Shown in pieces: positions 30,401 to 42,400 of a stretch of 64,000 nucleotides of DNA. The first letter of the stretch is position 1. The number at the start of each line of letters is the position of its first letter. The position numbers and the translations under genes are program-made. The DNA comes from Nocardia jiangxiensis NBRC 101359. GTDB lineage: Bacteria > Actinomycetota > Actinomycetes > Mycobacteriales > Mycobacteriaceae. The stretch covers positions 124,001 to 188,000 of the forward strand of contig NZ_BAGB01000012.1 of assembly GCF_000308615.1 (NCBI RefSeq). Reading direction: 5' to 3'. The notes under the pieces were generated by a model. It was not told the origin of the DNA and searched no databases. It saw nothing but the letters and a program-made list of their open reading frames with translations.

Positions 30401-33400
30401 GATTCATCCGGCCCTTCGATCGTGAGGTGGGCCCCGAGGGGGTCACCAGGCGGGAACTCCAACTGGCCGCCGGTGGCCGACTTCGCAAGTTCCCCGGTGG
30501 TCACGACGCGATCGCCGCGATGTTGCGCAAGAAGGGGAACGGCGCGATCGCACTCGTCGTCGACGAATACGCCGGCTCGTCGAGACAGCAGCCCGGTGCG
30601 CACGCCTATGTGCTGGTGAACGAGAACGGCCGGATCGTCGTCCGGGATCCGTCCACCGGCACGGTGCAGGGCTATCCGCCGACGGTGCCGGTCGAACTGC
30701 GCAGCACCCACGCGGTGCTGTTCGACAAGAAGGGCCGCCCGATGCACCCGCTGCGGTGGATCGTGCGCTACGTCATGCGATCGTCCGCCTCGCAGTCACG
30801 GATCGGTCAGGCCGGTGCCGCGACCGAGGTGGATCGGCTGGTGGGGGCCCGCGATGCCGCCGAACGCTCGCGAATCGCGGCGCACGCGGCCGTCGAGGCG
30901 GCCCGGCAGCGAGTGAACCGGCTCGGTCTCGGCCCGGAGGGGCCCGCTCGCGGCGGCACGGTCGGCATCACGCCGCAGGAACTGCGTCCGCGCAGGCTGC
31001 CGGGCGAGCCGACCGATCCCGCTCACCCGGAGTACGTCAGGACGCTGGCGGAGACGCTCGACTACCTGTACAGCCGCACCAAGCGCGCCGACCTGGCCGA
31101 CGCCTGGCACGACGCGGTCGACGACCTGGCCGCCGCGGCGCGTCGGCAGTGGGCGGCCGATGCCGCGGCCGCGCGGGCCGGACGCGAACTCGCCGAGGCC
31201 ATTCGCGGCGATGTCGACGTGCGACCGGACGGCGCACTGGCCCGGCAGGCCGTGGCCGATCAGCTGGAACAGGACCACGCGCACGCGCTCACCCGGCTCG
31301 GTGTCGCGCAGGAGAAGCTGACCGAGGCCCGCGAACGTATCGACCAGGCGGGGCCGGGGCGCGAGCCGCCGAGCGCGCCCACCGGCATCCGCCTGTCCGA
31401 TGCGGAACTGCGACCGCGTCGCGCACCCGGCGAGCCGACCGATCCGCAGGATCCGGGATACGTGCGGACGCTGGACGAGACCATCGAATATCTGCAGAGC
31501 CGCACCAAACGTTCGGATCTCGCGGAGCAATGGCTGCGGGACGTTCGGGCGCTGGAGGATGCGGCGCGCGAATTCCACACTGCCCGAACGGAAGCAGATC
31601 GCCTCGGCGACGCGCTCACGGTGGCCCGGAGCCGGGTGGCGAACTCTCCGGCGCAACCGCACCGCCCCGCGCTCGACCCCGCCACTGAAGTGCGGCGGGT
31701 GATGGACCGGTTCCCGGAGGTGTTCGACCGGCCGCGCACCCTGGCCGAACTGCATACGAGGTTGCGTCCGGGGACGCCGTTCGAAGTCCTGCTGGCGGTG
31801 CGGGAATTGTCCTATCGTCGCAGTGGACTCGTCCCGCCGTCCTTGTCGCGGGAGAGCCTGGACGAATTCCTGCGGCGCGTCTGGGACCGCCGCGATTCGA
31901 TGCATTCGTTCAACGACGTGTATCGCCAGTATTCGGGCCGGGTCATGGGGACGGTCGAGGATCCGCGTGCTTACCTGGACGGGCTGGTCCGGATCCTCGG
32001 CGATCGGGCTCCGGACGCGCAACTCGCGATGTTGCAGGGCGTCGGCATGCTGACACCGGACAACGCGGACGCGTGGGCGCCCGCGGACGTCGGATTCGTG
32101 CACTATTACCGCCACATCGAGCCGCTGGCCTCCGAGGACGTCGGGTATCGCATCTACGTGAACCCCAGCGACGAGGCGGCGCCGGATCTGGCTGCGGGCA
32201 TCGTGCACGAGATCGTCGACGATCCGGGCAACTTCCCGGGAATCCACTCCATGAAGGTGTCCGGTCCGCATGAACTGCGAGCGGACCGCATCGTGATCTA
32301 CGTCCGCGATCTGGACTCCGCGCAACGAGTTGTGGAGTGGCTGAAGACATTCCAGGACGCCCGCCCGGACGCGTTCGGCTGGGACGTGCCCGCGATGACC
32401 GACCAGGTGCTGCCTGGGGTCGGCATCGGCGCGGAACCGCCCCTCGATGCCGCGGGTCGGGATCAGAGCTTCGGGGAGGTCCGCAGCAACATCGTCCTGC
32501 AGCAGCTCGACGCGCATCGGCAGGGCGACTTCGCGGATTTCCGTCTGGCCGTGCTGAATCGGCTCCTCGCGGCGGATGTGGATCCGGATCATCCGTACCG
32601 GCATTCGGACGGTACGGACGCGGGGCCGGGCGGCATCGCCCCGCCGCGCCGGCCGGGAGCGCCCGCCGCGGGTGAGCCGGAACCCGGGCCGTCGCAGGCG
32701 GGTCACCGGCAGCCGAGCCTTGCGGAGCGGACCGCCTACCTGACTCCGGAACAACTCGCCGTGCACGACCGGAAGCTGGCCGAGCACGCCGAAGCCGTTG
32801 CGCGACTGGCGGAGTTGCGCAATCAACGGGATCTGCTGGCGGCGCACCTGCTGGTCGATCCGAGCGGCGGATGGGCAGCGCTGCGGCCGGAGAATCTCGG
32901 CCACACTCTCGAGGAGCTTCGCGCCCGCGCGACGGCTCCCGGCGAGCACGCTCGGCGTGCCGCGGAAATCGTTGCGCTGGAACGACTGTCGCTGGATCAC
33001 CAGGAGGTCGTCGACGAGATCGCCAGGCTCGAAGACGAATTGGCTGAATCGGAGGCCACGCCCGATCCGGATTCGTTGCGTCCCGAGGGCTGGACCGAGC
33101 ACACCGCGCTGCAGGAGCATCGGCCGCTCACCGGACGGACGCGCCGAGCGCTGCGCGCTCTGGCACGCGCGACCGAGGCCCGTGCGCGGGCCTGGGACCG
33201 GGCGGTATCGCGGGTCCGGGAGTTGGGTATCGACCCGGATCGGGTGCGGCGCGAGGTGTTCGCCGGACAACTCGGCGCGAAGGCGGACCGGGCCGAGAAG
33301 GACCATGAACACGATCTGCGGCAACCGGATCCGCGCGGGCAGAGTCTGGCCGAGTTGCGTTTGCGCGCAGACGGTCTCGATCTGGCACCCGGCTCGGCGG

Positions 33401-36400
33401 GCGCTGCCGAACTGCGTCGGCGCATCCTGCTCGCCGAGGCGGAGCGAGCCGAGGCGGCGGCCACCATCGCGGCGCTGCGCGCCCTGGCCGGGGAATCGGA
33501 CACCGTGCCACCGGCCGAGCTGGAACAGCGCGCGCGAGACCTGGGCGTGCAGGTCACCGACTTCATGGTCGAGCACGCCATCCGCGATCGGATCGACGCG
33601 ATCGAGGAACGCGGCGGGCAGGTGGTCCGCGAGCTGTCCGGCACCCATCGCGACAGCCGCAGCGGTACGAATTACCGCAGTCCGACCTCGGGTGCGCCGA
33701 TCGGCACCGAGCGTCTGCACGAACTGGCGCGCGAGTACGGCATCGATCCGGCGGGCCGCCCGGATGCCGAGGTGGAGCGGGCGTTGCGCACGGAGATCGG
33801 CCGGCACATCGCGGCCGCGCGGGAACAGGCCGTTCCCGTGCTCGCGGAACTCGACCGGTTCCGGGTGGCCGTCGCCAACGAGTCGGTGCGTCGTTCGGAG
33901 GCGCAGGCCGCCGCCCAGCACGAGATCCTCTATCACCGGACCGGGGTGTCCGATCGAAGTCCGCGGGTCATCGGCACCGCCACCGTCCACGCGCGCCACG
34001 GTGACGGGCACACCCTCATCGTTCCGGGCGCGGACGGGGAACGCGGCCGGTTCGTCGGCGTGGGCGCGGCTGCGGATCCGGAGATCTATCTGCCTGCCGC
34101 GCAACGCCGTCGGCACGCCGCACAGGGCTACGACGACGCGGTGTACTACCGGGTCTCGATCGATGCGGACGGCGTCGTCCGGGTCGGGGAGCACCGGCCA
34201 CCGCCCGCGCCGGTGGAGCGGCTCGGGCCCAGCGCGCGGCCCGGCGACTGGAGCCCTGCGGGCCAGGAGCGCCAGTTCGTGCCCTCGCGAGGCAAGGTCC
34301 GGCGGAACCTGCGCCAGCTCGCCTACGACATTCGACGGCTGACCAGTGCGGCGGATGAGAACTACGCCGAATTGCTGGACCTCGCGGAGACATTGGACAT
34401 CGATGACGCCTGGCAGCTCGGTCCGCGCGAACTCGAGGCCGCCACGCGGGCGAAGGTCGCCGAATTCCGTGTTCGCGCAGAGGAGGCGTGGGACCGCACC
34501 GATGACGTGTCGCCCGCCGAGCGCTCCGCGCTGCTGGCCGAGCGCAATCGACTGGAGGACGAGGCGCAGACCGCCCAGGAGATCGGTGACGAGTTGCTGT
34601 TGCGGCTGGCCGACCATGACAACAACTATCTCCGGCCGCGTGATCTGAAGGCCGCCGATACCGCGGTGCTGGCCGCGCGGCGGGTGCTGGCCGCATACGG
34701 CGGCGTGCCGATCGGCACGGATGGGCGTCCGGCGCATCCGGGGCAGGAGGTGGCCCGCCTGATCACCTCGGCGGACGGCGCGAACCGTCTGGTCGTGGTG
34801 TCACCGGCGGCGCATCCGGACCACATTCTTGATCCGGCGACCCGGAATCTGTTGGTGGGCAACGGCGAGTTCACCTTCCAGCAGGTGCGTGTCGATGAGC
34901 GGGGCCGGGTGTGGACGCGTGAGCTGCGGGAACCGGAGGGTGGCCCGGCCGCACTCGCCCCCGAATCGGCCACCGAGCCACAGCGCCCGGCGATCTCGGA
35001 AACACCGGCCCGGCAGGACCCGGACACCCCCGAGGTCCCGGCCGAGGAGACCGGCGATGCCGCGCTCTCCCCGGAGGAGGCGCAGCGCAGGCTCGATCAA
35101 CTGGTGCGTCGGCGTACGGCGAAGGTCGCCGCCCAGGAGCGTTGGCGAAACAAGTTGGCGGGCAGGGCCGCGAAGTTCCCCGACGCGGACATCTCCCGGG
35201 GCGCCTGGGCGGAGACGGTGCGTCGGCTGAGCGGCGAGACGACCGGATACACCGCCGAATATCAAGGGCTGGACTATGTTTCGTCCGGCGAGCGCGAGGA
35301 CCTCGGTCCCGCGGAACTGGCCCGGCGCCGGGATCCGGTCGACAAACTGGCCCAGGCCGCGCGGAACTACTACGAGCTCGCCGACGATATCCAGCAGATC
35401 GACGAGGATATCGACGCACTGGTGCGACAGGGCGCCACTTACGATCCGGCGCACATCGCCGCGTTCGACGGTCTGCAGGTCGAGCTCGCCGATCGGCACA
35501 AGGCCGCCGTCGACGCGGCCAAACCGCTGCGCCGTGCGCGCGACGAGTTGGAGGCGCGCCTGGATCAGGCGCGCCGCGACGGTGATCCCGCCGCCGACGA
35601 TCCGCAGCGACTGCGGGAGCTCACCGAGGCGCAGGAGGCGGTGGACCGCGCCGACACCGAGATCGACCGGCTCAACGATCAGCATGCCGCCGCGACCGGC
35701 GCGTGGGCCGATGCGGCACAGGCACATTGGCGTTCGGCGGCCGTCGAGCCGGACGAGTCGGGCAAGCGGCTGCGGCGGATCAGCGCCAATGTGTGGTTCG
35801 ACCGCGGTGTGCCCGACGCGCGGGGCGTATTCCGCGGCGGCCGGATCATCGTGGTCGCCGGTCGCGCCGAATACGGCAGGCTCGATGCCACCGCGCACGA
35901 CGCCGCCCTGGCCGATGCGCTGGCCCACCACCACTACCTGGCCCGGCTGCTGGAGCGGCCGGATACCACGGTCGACTACCTGCGAGTGACCGCGGACGCC
36001 CAGCTGCACACCGCGAACGTCCGCCTCGCCTCGCCGCAGTTGCAGCGCGCAACGATGGGCCCGAGCAATCCGCGCGCTCGGGCGCTGCCGGTGACCGATC
36101 CCATCGCGTGGCGGCGAATCATCCACGAGGTCACCGGCATTCCGGCCGGCTCGGAGACGCGGTGGCGGATGCCGGACCAGGATCGGAACGCGGCCGAACT
36201 GGAGGTGTTCGCCCGGCACGCGCTGCCGCCGCAGACCCTGATGCAGTGGCGTGACGCCGAGGGCAACTGGCACAGCACCCGCGAGGGGGAGGCCCGTGGT
36301 TACCGCGCGTACCAGCCGAAGGTCGAGCCCGGCACCAAACTGAACAAGATCTGGCAGAAGGAGCTGGACGGCTGGCGACTGCCGCCCAAGGGCTGGGCCC

Positions 36401-39400
36401 CGTTCGGCGGCGAGGACAAATCGCATCTGCGCGCGCGCTCCTACGACGAGAAGATGCCCGACGGGTTCAGTGGCGCGGTCGCGGTCGAGCCGTTCCAGAA
36501 CATGGTGGAGCCGTGGCTGATTCACGAGATCTACGGCTACTGGCCGCAGATGAGCTACGAGGAGCTGGCGAGCCTGGGCCCGGACGGTCGCGCCGAGGCG
36601 TTCTGGTTGCAGGGGCCGGGGCCGGGCATGGAGGCTCCGCACGGCTGGAATGAGGAGGAGCACCACGATCTGCCGTTGCACGACGCGCTCTACAACGTCG
36701 GCAAGCGGTGGATCCAGATCGGCGAGGGCGTGCGCAAGCTGCCCTGGATCATCAAGCACTTCCACAAGAACCCCGAACTCGGCAGCCGCCGGCGCAGCCG
36801 GTACTGGCTGCCGGACGGGCCGTTCGACCCGGATCATCCGTTCCTGCGCAAGATTCCGATCGTCCGCAGTTATCGGGGCTACCGCGGCTGGAAGGCGCCG
36901 CGCCTGGATCTACAGCCGCCGCATCTGAGCTGGACCGAGGCCGAGCACGGGCCGGACAGTGAGCTCGATCCGGTGCGGGCGCGCTTCTGGGAGCGCGACG
37001 TCGAGCGCTGGGCGCGGGTGCAGGCCTGGGCGGATCGGGTCATCGGCGGATTCGTCGAGGACGAGGCGCACGCGGATGTGCAGCGGATCGTCGATCAGCT
37101 GACCAACCCGCGCGACCCGCTGCTGCGTCGCGGTGACGGCGGTGCGGTGTTCGCCGAACTGCTCGGTTTCGCGCGTCACCCGGACGGCACCCCGCTCACG
37201 CGCGCGCAGCTCACCGCCGAGATCCTGCTGATCAAACAACATTTGATGATCAACGAGATGCGGGTGCAGGATCCGGCCAGTCCGGAGGGCAGGCTGATCG
37301 AGAAGCCGTACGATCGGCTGCCGCATGTGGCCGATGCGTGGTTGCGGTTGACCGGGATCGGCGACCGCGACGGTCGCACCCGGCCGTATCCGGAGGATCT
37401 GCTGCTGCTCGAGGACGCCCACGCGGAGGCGGACTACCTGCGCACGCACCCCAAGGCCACCTGGCACGAGGCCGACGAGCACGCCGCGAGCCTGGGCCAC
37501 GACTGGGACACCAACCGTCGTCGGCTCAGCGGGCAGCTCGTGCGTCGGCGTGGTCGGCTGTACTACCCGGAGGAGCTGCCCGCCGGTCGTCCGCAGCGGC
37601 GACGCACCTTCTGGTTCACCGACAAGCGGATTCCACTGTTCAGCGACCGCACGCTGCCGGTGGCGGCGTTGCCCTACGCGGTGGAACCGCTTGCGGCCGA
37701 GCAGGATTGGCTGCCCCCGGCGACCCGGCGCGCGGCCCGGATCCTCGCCGAGACCGGTATGCGCGACCGGTTCCCGGCGTTGCCGCAGGATCCGATCGCC
37801 GCCCTGCGGCAGCTGGCGGTCCAGGTGCTGCTCGGCGGCGAGCCGGTGCCCGAGCTGGGCAACGATCCCGCGCTGGCGTTGGCGGTTCGCGCCGGTGCGG
37901 TCGAGAACTACCTCGCCGCCCGGACTCCGGAGCAGCGTGAGCGGTGGGCCGCACTGCTGAATCACGCCGACTCCGCGGCCACGCCGAAGGAACTCACCGA
38001 GCAGTTGCGTGTCGAAGTGGCGCAACAGCTGCTCGAGTTCAGCGATCCGGACGAGGCGGCGCGGGCGCAGCGGCAGGCCGCGCACGAGCATGCGCTGCTG
38101 GAGTGGGCGCCGGCCGTGCGCGAGCGGGCGAACGCGCTGCGGGCGGTCCTGGACAAGGCCCACGGTCTGCCGGTGAACGCCGATGAATTGCTGTCGGACG
38201 AGATGAAACACCCGATGGCGCTGGAGAATCTGCTCGCGGAGGCGCGCAACCGTCGGAAGGTGGTCGGCCCCGAGACCGAGGCGTATCAGGCGCGGGTGAC
38301 CGAACTGCACGATGCCGTCGAGGAATATCACCGCCTCGATGCTCGCGCCGCCGAGCTGTCCGAGCGGGTCCGTGCGCTCCGCGCCGCCGCCGAACCGGGT
38401 GACGCGGTGCACGACCCGGCCGCTCGACGTGCCGAGATCGACTGGCTGACAGAGGAATTGCGGCAGACGACCTTCGCTCGCGAGAGCGCCCGGTTCGACG
38501 TGATCGCACGGCAGAGCGGCGTGCGGGTGAACGTCGAGGAGGTGCTGCACGACGACCTGAAACAGGAACCGGTCCGCCGGCGCCTGTTCGAAGAACTGCG
38601 GTCGCGCACGCTGCCCGCAACCCAGGTGGACGAATACTCCGAGCGGGTGTCGCGGCTGGAGGACGCCGTGGTGGCGTTCCACCTCGCCGACACCCGGGTC
38701 GGCGAGCTGGCCGAGGAACTGCAGCAGGCGAAGACGCGTGATGCGGAGTTGTCGGCCGCCGAGGCCGCTGCTCGGCGCGCGGCGGAGGCCGAGCAGAAGG
38801 AGATCGAATCCGGTTCGGCCCCTGTGCAACCCGGTGAGCAGACACTGAAAAAGGTTGCTCCGCAACGAGTTCCGGCGATCGGACTGCATGCCACGGGTCC
38901 GATCGCCGATCGGCTGCGCTTCGCTCATCAGGTGTGGGACGCGGTGCTGGACGACTTGTCCGCCGAGGAACGCCGGGTGCTCGGTGAATTCCTGGCGGGC
39001 CGGATTTCCGGGCTGTCGCCGGAAGCGGCCGCGATCCTGGACGACGTGCTGAACCGAGCGGTGCTGCCCGAATCGGTACTGCTCAGCTTCGAGGGCGAAC
39101 ACGGGCTGTTCGGCGACACCACACCGGGATCGGTGTACGAGGTGCCCGGCTACCTGCAAGGGTTCCTGGGCCGGGTGTCGGCGCGACCGGAGTCGAACTA
39201 CCACCTGGAACTCACGGTGCCCGACGGCACACCGGCGCTGTTCGTCGGCGGCGCCGACCTGTCTCCGGGCGGGCGGCTGGAGACGGCCAGGCTGCTGCTG
39301 GGGCGCGGGCTGCACGTCCGGGTGGACGCGGTGCACGAGGAGGACGGACAGGTCCGGGTGCGGGGCACTGTGGTGCCGCGCACCGAGGAATCCGGACAGC

Positions 39401-42400
39401 CGCACGCCGCGGTACCGGCCGCGCCGGTGGAGGTGTACCGGCATCAGCTCGATACGGCTCGGGAGACGGAGCACACCGCGCACGAGATCCTGCGCAATCT
39501 CGCCCCGACGATCGGCATCGATCCCACGCTGACCGGAAACGACCTGGCCCGTGCGGCCGTTCGCACGGTCGGCGCGGACCGGGATCGACTGCGTGCGGAG
39601 ATCAAGGCGGCGCAGGCGGCCGGTGACGTCGAGCGGCACCGGGAGCTGCGGGCACAGCTGGCGGCCAACGGCCCGATCACGAAGGCCGTGGTCAAGGTCG
39701 CCAACGACTATTGGGCGGCGGTTGCGGAGCAGGAGCGACTGCGTGCCGAGATGCAGGCGCTGGGTCTGGATCCCGCCGGTCCGGAGGGCGCCGGTGCGCC
39801 GGATCAGCCGGTCTCCGGCCCGGATTCGGACGACGGGGCCGGAGGCGACACCGGCGGTGCGGATTCGGTTCCGCCGCCGACGAACAGCGAGGACGACGGC
39901 GACGCGGGAGGCTCGGGTGACGGGCCGATGCCACCGGCGAAGTGGGAAGGCGCGGAACCGGACCCGGAGCCACGTCGCCGCGATACCTGGACCGGCGCGG
40001 ATGCCGAGCAACGGCATGTGCCCACCACGCGGCCGCTGAAGAAGGCGCTGCGCGAACTGGTCAAGGCGGTGGCCCGCCGGGAGCAGGCATGGGACGGCGC
40101 GTCGCGCGCCGCGCGTGCGGCCGGCGTCGATCCCGAGCAGGTGCGCCGGGAAGTGTTGCAGGGCAAGGTTTCCGATCTGGTGATCCTCGCCCGGGAGGAT
40201 TACGCGCAGCGGCCCGCGGTGTGGCGGATGAACGCCGAACAGCTGCGCGACTACGCGGACGAGCGCGCCATCGAGCACGACTTCCTGACCGAAAGTCAAC
40301 TGCGCCACCTGATTCGGGCGGATCAGCTCCAGCAGCGCCGGGCATTGGCGGAGCTGATCGAGCTGCGCGACAACGGCGATGCGCTCACCGATGCCGAATT
40401 CCGCACTCGCATCGACGATCTGGGGATCGACGAGCCGACCCGCCACCAGCTGGACGAGGCGCTGCGCGAGCACGCCGAGCAGAACTCCCGGGCGGCGGCG
40501 CGGCAGCGCGCGGCCGTGCTGGACGAGCTGGAGAATCCCCGCACCCGCCTGCCGCGGTTGCGGGAGCTGGCAGGTGAATTCGGCGTCGATCCCGAACTGG
40601 ATCGAAAAGCCCTGGTGCGCAGGATCGACAAGGCATCGCAGGTCGAGACGAACCGGACCGTCGAGGGTGCGCGCGAGCTGATCGAGCAGCTGAACACTTT
40701 CCGGGTCGCGCAGGCCAACGAGCGGATGCGCGACTCCGAGGCGCAGACCGAGGCCGAGCGCGAGGTGATGGGCGTCAAGGCCGGTGCTCTGGAGAAGGGG
40801 CCCAAGGTCTACGGCGACGGTCTGCGCAAGGTGCGGCTGAAGTTCGGCGTCTCGCACACTCGGGAGGTCGAGGGCCCGGACGGGCGGACCGCACGTCTGG
40901 TCGGCGTCGGCAAGACCGACGATCCGAACATCCACATCGACGACGCTCGCCGCCGCACCCTGGCCGAGCAGGGCGCCGACACGGTCTACTACCAGGTCAG
41001 GGTCGGTGCGGACGGTACGGTGCACCTCACCGAACACCATCCCGACGAGGTGCCTGCCCGGCGTCCGCAGATCCCGCCCGCGCCGCGTCCGGGCGACTGG
41101 GACGCGGGCGCGGAGACAGAGTATCTGCCCGCCTCCCGGCCGGACCGGAAAGCCTTGCGCAAGTTGGCTCTTCAGGTCAGCGATATGGACGAGGCGCTGA
41201 ACGAGAACTTCCGCAGCATCCTGCGGGACGTCGGCTGGCTGGACATCGATGCGGCCGATATGACTCGGCACGAACTGGCCGGCGCGGTGCGGGAGCTGGT
41301 CGCCGAACATCGGGCGCGGGCCGACGAGTTCTTCGACCGCACCGCCATTCCGGCCGATCGGATGGAGGAGTTCTTCGACCAGCGACGTGCCATCGAGGCG
41401 CGGGCGGAGGAGGTCTCCTCGCGCGGCAACGCCGTTCTGCAACGGCTGGGCATCCACGAGCTGGGCGTGGTGATGCGCGATCGCAAGGCCGCCGAGCTGA
41501 CGATGATGGCCGCGCGGAATGTGTTGCGGCACATCGGCGGCACCGCGATCGGCCGGGACGGTCTGCCGGTCGACGCGGATCACGCCACCGCGGAGGTCGC
41601 CCGCCTGCGGGAGGCCGAGGCGGGGAACCCGGTGCGGCTGGACATCGTCGCGCCGACCGCGAATCCGGATCACGTGCTGCCCCGCGCGGTGCGCGAACAA
41701 CTGCTCGGCGCCGATGGTGCACTGAACGTCCGGCGGATTCGGGTGGACGACGAGGGGCGGGTGTGGCTGTCCGACCTCACCGAGCCACAGCGCGCGCGAG
41801 CAGCCGTCCCGGCTGGGGGAGCCCCCGCGATCGAGCCGAAGCGGACCGCGGCACCGGCGGAGCGTGAGGAGGCCGGTGCCTCCGCAAAGTCCGGTTCCGG
41901 TGAGAAGTCCGGCACCGTCGAGAAATCTGCCACGGGCGACAAGTCCGGCGCGGCCGAGAAATCCGGAAGCATCGAAAAGGTCAGCAGCACAGAGAAATCC
42001 GGTGGCCACAACTCCGGGGATGCCGAAACACCGGACGAGACAACCGATCCGGCGGAGAAGTTCGCCCCGGATCCGAATCAGGTCGAACTCGACGAACTGG
42101 TGAATCGCCGCGCCCGTATCGCCCTGGCACACGAATTCTGGCGCACCAAACTGGAAGGCCGCGCCTCCCGCATCGAGGGCGTGGCACCGGACGATCTGAG
42201 CCGGGACGCGTGGTCGTCCACCATCGCGCGGCTGACCACCGAGCGGGTCGGCTACACCCGGGAGGACGCGGGTCTGGACACGCCGGGTCTGTCCCTGCCC
42301 GAACAGGTCAGCGAGCAGGAACTGGCCCGCCGACAGGATCCGATCGACAAGCTCGCCGAGGCCGCCGAGCAGTACTACGCGGTGGTCGATCAGCTCGCCG

